Positions 8,941-18,300 are shown, numbered from the stretch's first letter. The stretch: 64,000 nucleotides of DNA from Terrabacter tumescens (GCF_014646815.1 NZ_BMNZ01000008.1:62001-126000), one strand, 5' to 3'. Translations and numbers: made by a program. Notes: generated by a model not told the origin, from the letters alone.

Positions 8941-9714
8941 TCACTCGCGCGGCGTGTTTCGCCCAAGACCCCTGATCCGTGTGCCGTAGAGGTGCGACTC
9001 GACGAAGTCGTCGCTGTCGCGCGCGCCCAGGGCGTGACCGACGAGGATGACCGCCGCCTGACGCAGACCGGCGCCCTCGACCCGGTCCGCGATGTCGCCG
9101 ACGGTGCCCCGCAGGACGAGCTGGTCAGGCTGCTCGGCGTTGGCGACGACGACGACGGGGCAGTCGTCGCCGTAGTCCTCGACGAGGGTGGCCATGAGCT
9201 CGCGCGTGCGGCGGATCGCGAGGTGCAGCACCAGGGTGGCCCGCGACCGGGCGAAGTGCGCCAGCGACTCCGTCTCGGGCATCTGCGTGGAGTCGCGGTG
9301 CGCGCGCGTCAGCACCACCGACTGGGCCACCTCGGGCACGGTGAGCTCGCGCCCGACGAGCGCCGCCGCGGCGGCGTAGGCGGGCACGCCCGGCGTGACG
9401 TCCCACGGCACACCGGCCCGGTCGAGCCGCCGCGTCTGCTCGGCGATCGCGGAGTAGAGCGACGGGTCGCCGGAGCACAGCCGGGCGACGTCGTGACCCG
9501 CCTCGTGCGCGCGGACGCAGCGCTCGGTGATGGCGTCGAGGTCGAGGTGCTGCGTGTCGACGAGCTCGGCCCCGTCGGGACAGTGCGCCAGTACCTCGGC
9601 ACCGATGTAGGTGCCGGCGTAGAGGCAGACCTGCGACTCGCCGACCATCCGGACGGCACGGAGGGTGAGCAGGTCGGCGGCTCCCGGGCCGGCTCCGATG
9701 AAGTGCACGGTCAC
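8941..9714 (-). CDS. cobM: Precorrin-4 C11-methyltransferase CobM
   Basis: SAM-dependent methyltransferase acting at C-11 of precorrin-4. 257 residues, with the family start VHFIGAGPGAADLLTLRA, the YAGTYI segment and CSGDPSLYSA. GTG start at 9714 overlaps the cobL stop by GTGA, so cobL and cobM are coupled. It ends about 30 bp from the outer edge of the cbtB riboswitch, which is transcribed away in the same direction, so read-through from cobLM into the cbt unit is possible. Confidence 0.93.
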   Translation of the reverse strand: MTVHFIGAGPGAADLLTLRAVRMVGESQVCLYAGTYIGAEVLAHCPDGAELVDTQHLDLDAITERCVRAHEAGHDVARLCSGDPSLYSAIAEQTRRLDRAGVPWDVTPGVPAYAAAAALVGRELTVPEVAQSVVLTRAHRDSTQMPETESLAHFARSRATLVLHLAIRRTRELMATLVEDYGDDCPVVVVANAEQPDQLVLRGTVGDIADRVEGAGLRQAAVILVGHALGARDSDDFVESHLYGTRIRGLGRNTPRE

Positions 9715-11000
9715 GACTGGTCCTCCGGATCCGTTTGGGGCACAGGCTTCTCCACCGACCACTGCACGACCGATCGTGCGGGCTTCCAGCCGTGGAGGCT
9801 TCCGATGGTGTCGAGGTCCTCGACGGCGATCCTCGTCATCGACCCGCCGAGGCGGCCGCGCGCCTCGTGCAGCAGCACCTCGGTCTCGACCGTGACGCCG
9901 TGGACGACGAGTCGCCCTCCCGGCGCCAGAGCGTGCCAGCAGGCGTCGATGAGGTCGGTGCTCGCCCCGCCACCGACGAAGACGGCATCGGGCTGCGGCA
10001 GCGTCGCCACAGCGTCCATGGACGCGCCCTCGACGACCCGCAGCCCCGGCACCCCGAGAGCTCGTGCGTTGCGGCGCACCCGCTCGGCCCGGACGGGGTC
10101 GCGCTCGACGGCGTGCACCTCGTTGCGCGGGTGCTGGCGGGCGAACTCGATGCCGACCGACCCGGCTCCGGCGCCGAGGTCCCACAGCACGTCGCCCGGC
10201 TGGGGCGCCAGGTGCGCCAGCGCGGCGGCCCGCACGACCCGCTTGGTCAGCTGCCCGTCGTGGTCGTATGCCGTCTCGCCCAGTCCCGGGACGAGCGACC
10301 TCGCGCTGCGGCCGGGGTGCGCCTCGCACTCGACGCAGACGAGGTGCAGCCGTGGCGCGGGGCCGCCGTCCCACGAGGCGGCAAGCCCGTCGGTCCGCGA
10401 CTCGTCCGGGGACCCGAGGTCACCGAGCACCGTGAGGCGACTGCCGGCATACCCCTCCTCGACGAGCAGGGAGGCGACGCGGGCCGGGGCGTCGGCACCG
10501 GACGTCAGGACGACGAGCCGGGCACGGGGCACGAGGTCGCGTCGCAACCGGTCGAGGTCACGACCGACGAGGGTGACGACGTCGGACTCCTCTGCGGCCC
10601 AACCCATCCGGGCTCGGGCCAGGGCGACCGACGACACGCCGGGGTGGATGCGCACGGCGTCCGCGCCGAGCTCGCGCACGAGGGTGGAGCCGATCCCCGA
10701 CACCAGCGGGTCACCGCTCGCGAGCACCACGACGCGCTGCGGGCCGAGCTCGGCGAGCAGGCCGCGAAGCCGAGGGAGGAGAGGTGACGGCCACGGCACG
10801 AGCCGCCGGTCGGGACGCGTCTCGAGCATGGCGAGGTGACGCTCGCCCCCGATGACGACGTCGGCCTCCTCGACCAGCCGGCGGCACGTGGCATCGAGCG
10901 AGTCGACCCCCGACGCGCCGACCCCGACCACCTCGAGCACCGGTGGACGGCCCGCCGTCACCGCACCGTCGCTGCTGCTCGCGTCCCGGATCGAAGCCAC
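9711..11000 (-). CDS. cobL: Precorrin-6Y C5,15-methyltransferase (decarboxylating) CobL
   Basis: Bifunctional enzyme: an N-terminal CobE/CbiE-type methyltransferase (VVGVGASGVDSL, ASGDPLVSGIG) and a C-terminal CbiT-type Rossmann methyltransferase (LWDLGAGAGSVGIEFAR, VFVGGGAS). It methylates C-5 and C-15 and decarboxylates the ring C acetate. With the GTG at 11000 it is 429 residues; another GTG near 10958 would shorten it slightly. No clear ribosome binding site decides between them. The open frame continues far upstream but that extension is non-coding noise. Confidence 0.9.
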   Translation of the reverse strand: MASIRDASSSDGAVTAGRPPVLEVVGVGASGVDSLDATCRRLVEEADVVIGGERHLAMLETRPDRRLVPWPSPLLPRLRGLLAELGPQRVVVLASGDPLVSGIGSTLVRELGADAVRIHPGVSSVALARARMGWAAEESDVVTLVGRDLDRLRRDLVPRARLVVLTSGADAPARVASLLVEEGYAGSRLTVLGDLGSPDESRTDGLAASWDGGPAPRLHLVCVECEAHPGRSARSLVPGLGETAYDHDGQLTKRVVRAAALAHLAPQPGDVLWDLGAGAGSVGIEFARQHPRNEVHAVERDPVRAERVRRNARALGVPGLRVVEGASMDAVATLPQPDAVFVGGGASTDLIDACWHALAPGGRLVVHGVTVETEVLLHEARGRLGGSMTRIAVEDLDTIGSLHGWKPARSVVQWSVEKPVPQTDPEDQS

Positions 11001-11174
11001 GCCGGTGACCCTAGCCGGGCGCCGCGGGCGATGGCCCTGCCGTCCGACGTGGACCTCCTGAATCGAGATGTCCGTTTCGCGCCGCAGAGGCGTCCGCGTC
11101 GTCCATGATGGGCTCCGGGTCCACGGGGGGTGGGCCCGACATGGAGATCTCCCGGGGGGACGGGGCCAGGCAGC

Positions 11175-11834
11175 ATGCACACGAACTTCTCGACCACGGC
11201 TGCGCGCGAGTCCGGCGCGTCGCACTGCGACGCGTCCCCGGGACGCCGCGGCCCCGGCACGCACGCCGACGTGGCGGGCGCGCTCGCGCGCCTCGACGCC
11301 GGCGCGGACCTTCATGCCCAGGTGGCGGTCGAGGTCGGCACCCCGGCCTCCGTCCTGCTGCACCACGGGTGGGTCGACCACACCGGCATCCTCGTCGTCG
11401 ACCGCGGGGCGCAGGGGGCCGACCTGATCGACGTCGACGTCGCGTTCCTGCCGGCGACCATCGCCCGGCTCACGAGGCTGCAACCACGCCCCCGGCTCGA
11501 GGGCCGGGGCGGACCCGTCGACCGCAGCGTCCTGGACGCGCTCGTGAGTCCCAGCCTGTCGTGCCGCCCGAGCTCCGCGGCAGCCCTCGCGACGGCAGCC
11601 GTCCGGTGGCCGGACGTCGCGCAGTGCCTCACGACGGGGGCGTGGCGAATGAGCGTCGTCGACGTCGCCGACAGCCGGACGGGCAGCACGCAGACCGAGC
11701 AGCTCAGCTGGCTCGACACCCCCGCGGGCGTGCTGCGGGTCGACGGCTACCCCCACGCGCCGGTCCTGGCCGGCACGTCGGCGGAGTGCATCTGGGAGGC
11801 GCTCGTCACGACGCTGCCGTCGTGCGCCCGTTGA
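11175..11834 (+). CDS. Hypothetical protein between cobL and the chelatase operon
   Basis: 219 residues starting MHTNFSTTAARESG. I do not recognise the family. It is soluble, rich in Ala, Val, Asp and Thr, with alternating predicted strands such as QVAVEVGTPASVLLHHGWVD and AGVLRVDGYPHAPVLAG, and no signal peptide, membrane segment or metal motif. The N-terminal 45 residues look disordered. An upstream ATG at 11130 is in frame but has unlikely Gly/Pro-rich sequence. It sits directly before the riboswitch of the cobalt chelatase operon, in the same direction, with no sign of a shared function. Confidence 0.5.
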   Translation: MHTNFSTTAARESGASHCDASPGRRGPGTHADVAGALARLDAGADLHAQVAVEVGTPASVLLHHGWVDHTGILVVDRGAQGADLIDVDVAFLPATIARLTRLQPRPRLEGRGGPVDRSVLDALVSPSLSCRPSSAAALATAAVRWPDVAQCLTTGAWRMSVVDVADSRTGSTQTEQLSWLDTPAGVLRVDGYPHAPVLAGTSAECIWEALVTTLPSCAR

Positions 11835-11929
11835 GCGCCCGCTGAGCCCTCGTACATCACCGCTGGCTGGCTGCTGACTCCACGGCCTGACACCCCCGCG
11901 CCGGGCCGCCCGTCGTCTGGCAGACTGCG

Positions 11930-12050
11930 CGATGGCGACTGGAGAGGAATCCGGTGCAAATCCGGGGCGGTCCCGCCACTGTGAACCTCCGACCACCCGG
12001 TCGGGGGAAGCCAGGGCATCTCCCGTCGCTGGTCGCGCCCGCCGGGCGCG
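11930..12050 (+). promoter_or_regulatory. Cobalamin riboswitch upstream of the chelatase-cobOBCAD operon
   Basis: Classic core: GGAATCCGGTGCAAATCCGG, GGTCCCGCCACTGTGAAC, then GGGGAAGCCAGGGCATC as the B12 box around 12006-12020. A 7-bp GC hairpin follows (CGCGCCC-gcc-GGGCGCG, 12034-12050) without a U tract; it may be part of the expression platform. The start codon is 48 bases further on. It should put six coupled genes under B12 feedback. Confidence 0.95.
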
Positions 12051-12098
12051 TCCGGTCCACCGACGCGGGCGAGGCACCCGCAGGAGGCTCGCAGTCCT

Positions 12099-14201
12099 AT
12101 GCGCGACGGCTCGAACGACTCGAAAAACCTTGTCCGGCAGGACTCCCCACCTGACACCTTCCCCTTCTCGGCGGTTGTCGGCTCGGACGACCTGGCCCTG
12201 GCGCTCGTCCTGACCGCAGTCTCGCCGGATGTCGGCGGTGTCCTCGTGCGCGGCGAGAAGGGCACGGCGAAGTCGACCATGGTGCGCGGCCTCGCGGCCG
12301 TGCTGCCGCACCAGCAGGTCGTGGCCGGCTGCCGTTTCGGCTGCGCGCCGGGTGACGGCGCCGGGTGCCCCGACGGTCCCCACGCCGACGACTCCGGGAT
12401 CGACCAGCGCGCCGCACGCCTGGTCGAGCTGCCTATCGGCGCGACGGAGGACCGCGTCGTCGGGTCGCTCGACCTCGAGCGGGCGCTGGGACGCGGCGAG
12501 ACGGCCTACCAGCCCGGCCTCCTGGCCGCCGCGAACCGCGGCATCCTCTACGTCGACGAGGTGAACCTGCTCCACGACCACCTCGTCGACCTGCTGCTCG
12601 ACGCAGCGGCGATGGGCCGCAACACCGTCGAGCGCGACGGTGTCTCGGTGTCGCACGCGGCCCGCATCGTGCTCGTCGGCACGATGAACCCCGAGGAGGG
12701 CGAGCTGCGCCCGCAGCTGCTCGACCGCTTCGGGCTCACCGTCGAGGTCGCCGCCCCTCGGGAGCCCGCGCTGCGCGCCGAGGTCGTACGCCGTCGGCTG
12801 GCCTTCGACGGCGACCCCGCTGCCTTCGTGGCCAGGTTCGAGGACGACCAGGAGGCGCTGCGCCGGCGCATCGCGGACGCGCGCTCACGCGTGGCCGCCG
12901 TGACGCTCACCGACGCGATGCTGACGAAGATCGCCACCGTCTGCGCCGGGTTCGAGGTGGACGGCCTGCGCGCGGACATCGTCACCGCTCGTGCTGCGGT
13001 CGCCCACGCCGCCTGGTCGGGGCGCACGAGTGTCACCGTCGCCGACGTCCGCGCCGCAGCGCGCCTGGCCCTGCCGCACCGCCGCCGGCGCAACCCCTTC
13101 GACTCCCCCGGCCTCGACGAGGATCTCCTCGACCAGCTGCTCGGCGACGACGAGCCGGAGCCCGACCCCGAGCACGACCCTGATCGCGATCCGGGCGACG
13201 ACAAGGGCGAGGACAAGGGCGACGGCGAAGGCGGGGCCGACGGCGAGGCGCAGCCGAGCACGTCGGACGAGCAGCTGCAGCGGGCCGACGGAGGCGACCT
13301 AGGCGACCGAGGCGACCGAGGCGACCGAGGCGACCGAGGCGACGACGGTGGGTCAGCGCCGACGGAGGCTCCCGCCGGCGCGCCCGCGACGGCGGGTGTC
13401 AGTGCCGCGGACGATCCCTACCGCGCGAAGCTGCTGCGCGCCAAGGGCATCGGCCACGGCGACCCCGGTCGCCGCTCGGCGGCCCTGACGAGCACCGGAC
13501 GCCGGGTCGGCTCGACGAGCGCCCGCACCGGACCGGTCCACCTCCCGGCGACGATCCGTGCCGCGGCCTCGCGCCGACAGGGCGCGGGCCGACTGCGCGT
13601 GCTCCCCGGCGACCTGCGCCGGGCGGTGCTCCAGGGCCGCGAGTCCAACCTCGTGCTGCTCTGCGTCGACGCGTCCGGCTCGATGGCCGCCCGCAAGCGC
13701 ATGGAGGCAGTGAAGTCGGCCGTGCTCTCGCTGCTCCTCGACGCCTACCAGCGCCGCGACAAGGTGGGCCTCGTGACGTTCCGCGGCGCGGGCGCCGAGC
13801 TCACCCTGCCCCCGACCGGCTCGGTCGACATCGCGGCCCGGCGGCTGCGCGACCTGGCCCACGGCGGACGCACGCCGCTCGCCGAAGGGCTCGAGACGGC
13901 ATACGACACGTTGCGGGTGGAGCGGCTGCGTGACCCGAACCGGCGGGCGCTGCTCGTCGTCGTCACCGACGGCCGGGCCACGAGCGGCCCTGACGCGCTG
14001 GCGCGGGCTGCTCGCATCGCGAGCGTGCTGCGGCACGAGGGCGTGGAGAGCGTCGTCGTCGACTGCGAGTCGGCGCGCTTCCGCCTCGGGCTCGCCGCCC
14101 GTCTCGCCGAGCACCTCGGTGCCGAGCACCTGCCCGTCGGCGAGCTCGCGGCCTCCGCCATCGTCGACGCGGCGCGGGCGAGCACCGGGCGGGCCGCCTG
14201 A
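12099..14201 (+). CDS. MoxR/ChlI-ChlD fusion, putative cobaltochelatase ATPase subunit
   Basis: 700-residue AAA+/VWA fusion like magnesium chelatase I plus D; in actinobacterial cob clusters it probably serves as the CobS/CobT equivalent that works with CobN. Walker A GEKGTAKST lies at 52-60 and Walker B VDEVNLL at about 152-158. An acidic, low-complexity linker (about 345-440, with a 9-bp DNA repeat) leads to a VWA domain whose MIDAS motif DASGSM is near residue 524. ATG start with AGGAGG eleven bases upstream, after a cobalamin riboswitch. First gene of the operon; its stop overlaps cobO by one base. Confidence 0.85.
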   Translation: MRDGSNDSKNLVRQDSPPDTFPFSAVVGSDDLALALVLTAVSPDVGGVLVRGEKGTAKSTMVRGLAAVLPHQQVVAGCRFGCAPGDGAGCPDGPHADDSGIDQRAARLVELPIGATEDRVVGSLDLERALGRGETAYQPGLLAAANRGILYVDEVNLLHDHLVDLLLDAAAMGRNTVERDGVSVSHAARIVLVGTMNPEEGELRPQLLDRFGLTVEVAAPREPALRAEVVRRRLAFDGDPAAFVARFEDDQEALRRRIADARSRVAAVTLTDAMLTKIATVCAGFEVDGLRADIVTARAAVAHAAWSGRTSVTVADVRAAARLALPHRRRRNPFDSPGLDEDLLDQLLGDDEPEPDPEHDPDRDPGDDKGEDKGDGEGGADGEAQPSTSDEQLQRADGGDLGDRGDRGDRGDRGDDGGSAPTEAPAGAPATAGVSAADDPYRAKLLRAKGIGHGDPGRRSAALTSTGRRVGSTSARTGPVHLPATIRAAASRRQGAGRLRVLPGDLRRAVLQGRESNLVLLCVDASGSMAARKRMEAVKSAVLSLLLDAYQRRDKVGLVTFRGAGAELTLPPTGSVDIAARRLRDLAHGGRTPLAEGLETAYDTLRVERLRDPNRRALLVVVTDGRATSGPDALARAARIASVLRHEGVESVVVDCESARFRLGLAARLAEHLGAEHLPVGELAASAIVDAARASTGRAA
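13285..13353 (+). repeat. 9-bp tandem repeat inside the chelatase gene
   Basis: About seven copies of a GACCGAGGC-like unit, in frame, encode Gly-Asp-Arg triplets in the acidic linker between the ATPase and VWA domains. The last four units are nearly identical, so copy number may vary by slippage without breaking the frame. Confidence 0.85.
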
Positions 14202-14812
14202 TGCGCGGGCAGCCGACGACCGTCCCCGAGGACGGCCTGACCACCCGCCAGCGACGCAACCGGCCGCTGGTCATCGTCAACACCGGCGACGGCAAGGGCA
14301 AGTCGACCGCGGCCTTCGGTCTCGCGCTGCGCGGCTGGAACCAGGGCTGGTCGGTCGGGGTGTTCCAGTTCGTCAAGAGTGCGAAGTGGCGCATCGGCGA
14401 GCAGACCGCCGTCGAGACCCTCGCCGAGCTGCACCGCGAGACCGGCCGGGGCGGGCCGATGGAGTGGCACAAGATGGGCGCCGGCTGGTCGTGGACCCGC
14501 AAGGAGGGCACCGAGGACGACCACGCCGAGGCGGCACGCGAGGGGTGGGCCGAGATCAAGCGCCGGCTCGCAGCCGAGACGCACGGCGTCTACGTCCTCG
14601 ACGAGTTCACCTACCCGATGGCGTGGGGCTGGATCGACGTCGACGACGTCGTCACGACCCTGCGGGACCGCCCCGGACACCAGCACGTCGTCATCACCGG
14701 CCGCCGTTGCCCGCAGGCCGTGCTCGACCTCGCCGACCTCGTCACCGAGATGACCAAGGTCAAGCACCCGTTCGACGCGGGCCAGAAGGGCCAGCGGGGG
14801 ATCGAGTGGTGA
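14201..14812 (+). CDS. cobO: Corrinoid adenosyltransferase CobO (CobA/BtuR type)
   Basis: Transfers the 5'-deoxyadenosyl group of ATP to cob(I)yrinic acid a,c-diamide or related corrinoids. 203 residues, with the P-loop variant NTGDGKGKSTAAFGLALR at about 27-44, VGVFQFVKS, and the VLDEFTYPMAWGW segment. This is the BtuR/CobO family, not PduO. Stop-start overlap with both neighbours places it inside the riboswitch operon. Confidence 0.94.
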   Translation: MRGQPTTVPEDGLTTRQRRNRPLVIVNTGDGKGKSTAAFGLALRGWNQGWSVGVFQFVKSAKWRIGEQTAVETLAELHRETGRGGPMEWHKMGAGWSWTRKEGTEDDHAEAAREGWAEIKRRLAAETHGVYVLDEFTYPMAWGWIDVDDVVTTLRDRPGHQHVVITGRRCPQAVLDLADLVTEMTKVKHPFDAGQKGQRGIEW

Positions 14813-16233
14813 GCACCCCTCTCCCCCGCCTCGTCGTGGCCGCCCCCGGCTCGGGCCACGGCAAGACGACCGTCGCGACCGGGCTCATGGCGGCCCTGCG
14901 CGCCCGGGGCCTCGGCGTCTCGGGCTTCAAGGTGGGGCCGGACTTCATCGACCCGGGCTACCACTCGCTCGCGACCGGACGCCCGGGCCGCAACCTCGAC
15001 CCGTTCCTCTGCGGGCACGACCGGGTGGCACCGCTGCTCGTGCACGGCGCCACCGCCGACGGCCCGACCGACGTCGCCGTCGTCGAGGGCGTCATGGGCC
15101 TGTTCGACGGGCGCATCGGGGGCGACGGCTATGCGTCGACGGCCCACGTCGCCACCCTGACGCGCACCCCTGTCGTGCTCGCGCTCGACGTCAGCCACAT
15201 GACGCGCACGGCGGCGGCGATCGTCCACGGCCTCGCGACCTTCGAGCCCGGCGTGCGCGTCGCCGGGGTCGTGCTCAACAAGGCGGCGTCCGGTCGGCAC
15301 ACGCGCGAGGTGTGGTCGGCGCTCGAGGCCACCGGCGTCCCGGTGCTCGGGGTGCTGCCGCGCGACGCGGGGATCGAGGCGCCCTCGCGGCACCTCGGGC
15401 TCGTCCCCGCGGCGGAGCGCGACGAGGCAGCCCGCTCGGTGCGCCTGCTCGCCGAGCGCGTGGCCGAGCACGTCGACCTCGACCACGTGCTCGCGATCGC
15501 ACGGTCGGCCCCCGACCTCGCCGACGCCGCGTGGGACCCGGCAGCCGCACTCGGGGACGCGGCGCGACCGACGACGGGTGCCCACCGTCCTGTCGTCGCC
15601 GTGGCCGGCGGCCGCGCCTTCACCTTCCGCTACGCCGAGACCGACGAGCTGCTGCGTGCGGCCGGCCTCGACCCCGTCGTCTTCGACCCGCTGCACGCGC
15701 GGTCGCTCCCGGCCGGCACCGCCGGCCTCTACCTCGGCGGCGGCTTCCCCGAGGTGCACGCGGCCGAGCTGTCGGCGAACTCGTCTCTGCGCCAGCACAT
15801 CCTGGCCGCCGTGCGCACTGGCCTGCCCACCGTCGCCGAGTGCGCCGGACTGCTCTACCTCTCCGAGTCCGTCGACGGCCACGAGATGGTCGGGGCCGTC
15901 CCGACGGTGGGGACGATGGGCCCCCGCCTCACGCTCGGCTACCGCACGGCCATCGCGCCGGGTGACTCGCTGCTCGGCCCGGCCGGCACCCGGGTGACGG
16001 GCCACGAGTTCCACCGGACGACAGTCGAATCCGACGACCGCTCGGGCTCGGCGGCGTGGCTGCTCGACGGCACCCCCGACGGCTTCGCGCTCGACCCCGC
16101 CGGCACCGGCCGCGGGACGCTGCACGCCTCCTACCTCCACACCCACTGGGCGGGCCACCCGCAGCTCGCGGTGCGCTTCGCCGTGGCCGTTCACGCGTAT
16201 GCCGTGTCGACCGACCACAGGAGGGCGTCGTGA
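14809..16233 (+). CDS. cobB: Hydrogenobyrinic acid a,c-diamide synthase CobB
   Basis: Glutamine amidotransferase that amidates the a and c side chains. 474 residues: N-terminal dethiobiotin-synthetase-like ATPase with APGSGHGKTTVATGLM (about 11-26) and FKVGPDFIDPGYH, and C-terminal class I amidotransferase with YLGGGFPEVHA and the nucleophile in VAECAGLLYL. GTG start overlapping the cobO stop (GTGA). Product feeds the CobN chelatase. Confidence 0.94.
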   Translation: MSTPLPRLVVAAPGSGHGKTTVATGLMAALRARGLGVSGFKVGPDFIDPGYHSLATGRPGRNLDPFLCGHDRVAPLLVHGATADGPTDVAVVEGVMGLFDGRIGGDGYASTAHVATLTRTPVVLALDVSHMTRTAAAIVHGLATFEPGVRVAGVVLNKAASGRHTREVWSALEATGVPVLGVLPRDAGIEAPSRHLGLVPAAERDEAARSVRLLAERVAEHVDLDHVLAIARSAPDLADAAWDPAAALGDAARPTTGAHRPVVAVAGGRAFTFRYAETDELLRAAGLDPVVFDPLHARSLPAGTAGLYLGGGFPEVHAAELSANSSLRQHILAAVRTGLPTVAECAGLLYLSESVDGHEMVGAVPTVGTMGPRLTLGYRTAIAPGDSLLGPAGTRVTGHEFHRTTVESDDRSGSAAWLLDGTPDGFALDPAGTGRGTLHASYLHTHWAGHPQLAVRFAVAVHAYAVSTDHRRAS

Positions 16234-17300
16234 GCGCGGTGTCGGGTCTCGTCGACCTGCACCACCACGGCGACCGCGACACCGCCCCGGGGCTCGTCGA
16301 CCTCGCGGTCAACGTGCGGCTGCCCGCTCCCCCGCCGTGGCTGGCCGACGTCGTGGCGGACTCGCTGCGCGACCTCGGTCGCTATCCCGACCCGACCCCG
16401 GCCACCCTCGCCATCGCGCGGCGGCACGGGGTCGACCCCGCGTGCGTGCTCCCGACGGCCGGTGGCGCCGAGGCGTTCACCCTCGTCGCCCGCGCCGTGC
16501 CCGGGGCGGACCCGGTGGTCGTCCACCCCCAGTTCACCGAGCCCGAGGCCGCCCTCATCGCAGCCGGGCGAGCGGTGTCCCGGCACGTGCTCCGGCGCGA
16601 GGACGGCTTCCGGCTCGATCCCGCCGCCTTCAAACCTCGGGGCGAGCACGCCGGCGCCGACCTCGTCGTCGTCGGCAACCCGACCAACCCGACGGGCGTG
16701 CTGCACCGGGCCGACGACCTGCGCGCGCTGCGTCGTCCGGGACGCGTCGTCGTCGTCGACGAGGCCTTCATGGACGCGGTGCCCGGTGAGCCCGAGTCGC
16801 TCGTCGCTCCCGACCTCGACGGGGTGCTCGTCATCCGGTCGCTGACCAAGACGTGGGGCCTGGCCGGGCTGCGGGCGGGCTACGTCGTCGGCGACCCCGC
16901 CCTCGTGGCGAGGCTGCGCGCCGTGCAGCCGCCCTGGTCGGTGTCGAGCCCGGCGGTGGCGGCGACGGTCGCCTGCGTGTCGGCCCGTGCCGTCGCGGAG
17001 GCGGAGGCCGCGGCGCTGGCGTATGCCGCCGACCGGGACGTCCTCGTCCGCGAGCTCGCGGCCGCCGGGCTGACGACGGCGGCACCGTCGCACGCTCCCT
17101 TCGTCCTCGTCGACACGAGCCCGCTCGGCACCGGATCGGTCCGGGAGGACCTCGCCCGGGTGGGGTTCGCCGTCCGGCGGGGTGAGACCTTCCCCGGGCT
17201 CGGACCCACCTGGGTCAGGATGGCCGTCAGGGGCCCCGAGACCTCGAGAGCCGTCGTCGCGGCCCTCGCCGACCTGAGGAGACGTCGCCGTGTCGCCTGA
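16230..17300 (+). CDS. cobC: PLP-dependent aminotransferase-fold enzyme CobC
   Basis: 356-residue fold-type I PLP enzyme, histidinol-phosphate aminotransferase-like, in the cob operon where actinobacteria (compare Rv2231c) place cobC. Likely role is L-threonine-O-3-phosphate decarboxylation to provide aminopropanol phosphate for CobD. Visible motifs are VVGNPTNPTGV, VVVDEAFMD and the PLP-lysine segment SLTKTWGLAGLRAGY. GTG start overlapping cobB. The same fold includes aminotransferases, so the exact reaction is inferred from context. Confidence 0.83.
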   Translation: MSAVSGLVDLHHHGDRDTAPGLVDLAVNVRLPAPPPWLADVVADSLRDLGRYPDPTPATLAIARRHGVDPACVLPTAGGAEAFTLVARAVPGADPVVVHPQFTEPEAALIAAGRAVSRHVLRREDGFRLDPAAFKPRGEHAGADLVVVGNPTNPTGVLHRADDLRALRRPGRVVVVDEAFMDAVPGEPESLVAPDLDGVLVIRSLTKTWGLAGLRAGYVVGDPALVARLRAVQPPWSVSSPAVAATVACVSARAVAEAEAAALAYAADRDVLVRELAAAGLTTAAPSHAPFVLVDTSPLGTGSVREDLARVGFAVRRGETFPGLGPTWVRMAVRGPETSRAVVAALADLRRRRRVA

Positions 17301-18300
17301 GCTGAGCTTCTCCGGACTGTCGGTCCTCATCGCGCGCGTCGCACCCCACTCGGTCGCGACCGTGCACGCGCTGCTCCGGGACGGTGCGCGCGTCACCGTG
17401 GCCGCCACGCTCGAGGGCCTGCCCACCTCGCTGCGCGACCTCGCCGAGCGCGGGCTCGTCACCCTCGACCCGGACGCCGACCCGACGGCCCACGACGTCG
17501 TCCTGCGTGGCGACGTGTCGACCGCACCCGTGCCGACCCCGGAGACCGCTGCAGCTCAGGGCGGCTCCGCCGTCGGCACCGTGACCCTGCTCGGCGGCGG
17601 CCTCGGCGACCCCGGGCTGATGACCGTGGCCGGCATCGAGGCCGTTCGGGTCGCCGACGTCATCGTCCACGACCGACTCGCACCGTTGAGCGTGCTCCGT
17701 CACGCCCGGGACGACGTGCAGGTCGTCGACGTCGGCAAGATCCCTCGCGGGGACTTCACACCGCAGGAGCGCATCAACGAGATCCTCGTCGAGCACGCCC
17801 TCGCCGGCCGGAACGTGCTGCGTCTCAAGGGTGGTGACAACTTCGTCTTCGGTCGCGGAGGCGAGGAGGCCGAGGCCTGCGCGGCCCACGGCATCCCCGT
17901 CGTCGTCGTCCCGGGCATCTCGTCAAGCATCGCGGCGCCGGCCCTCGCAGGCATCCCCGTCACGCACCGCGCACTGGTGCAGGGCTTCACCGTCGTCAGC
18001 GGTCACGTGCCTCCGGGTGACCCGCGCAGCACGCTCGACTGGGGCGCCGTCGCGCGCAGTCGCACGACGATCGTCATCCTCATGGGGGTCGCCACGCTCG
18101 GGGCCGTCGCCGAGACGCTCGTGGCCGAGGGCCTGCCGCCCGAGACCCCCGCGGCGGTCGTCGCCGACGCCGGGCTGCCGAGCATGCGCACGGCCCGCGG
18201 CACGCTCGCCGACATCGACGCCACGGCCCGCCGCGAGGGCCTCGGCGCCCCGGCGGTCGTCGTCATCGGCGAGGTCGCGGCACTCGACGTCCTCCGATGA
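17290..18300 (+). CDS. cobA: Uroporphyrinogen-III C-methyltransferase CobA
   Basis: SUMT, the entry enzyme that methylates uroporphyrinogen III twice to precorrin-2. 336 residues. An N-terminal 90-residue stretch (LIARVAPHSVATVHALLRDG) precedes the methyltransferase domain, which starts at VTLLGGGLGDPGLMTVAG and has KGGDNFVFGRGGEE and VVPGISSSIAAPALAGIPVTHR. The N-terminal part looks like a degenerate siroheme-synthase-like Rossmann segment, lacking a clean GGG motif. GTG start, 11-base overlap with cobC. Confidence 0.92.
   Translation: MSPELSFSGLSVLIARVAPHSVATVHALLRDGARVTVAATLEGLPTSLRDLAERGLVTLDPDADPTAHDVVLRGDVSTAPVPTPETAAAQGGSAVGTVTLLGGGLGDPGLMTVAGIEAVRVADVIVHDRLAPLSVLRHARDDVQVVDVGKIPRGDFTPQERINEILVEHALAGRNVLRLKGGDNFVFGRGGEEAEACAAHGIPVVVVPGISSSIAAPALAGIPVTHRALVQGFTVVSGHVPPGDPRSTLDWGAVARSRTTIVILMGVATLGAVAETLVAEGLPPETPAAVVADAGLPSMRTARGTLADIDATARREGLGAPAVVVIGEVAALDVLR

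Noticed and set aside
12034-12050. Rho-independent terminator in the chelatase riboswitch
   Set aside because: The GC hairpin has no U tract, so it is noted only as a possible part of the expression platform.
11001-12656. Upstream extension of the cobL frame giving a 981-residue protein
   Set aside because: Only the last 429 residues match CobL; the rest is antisense to the hypothetical gene, riboswitch and chelatase gene.
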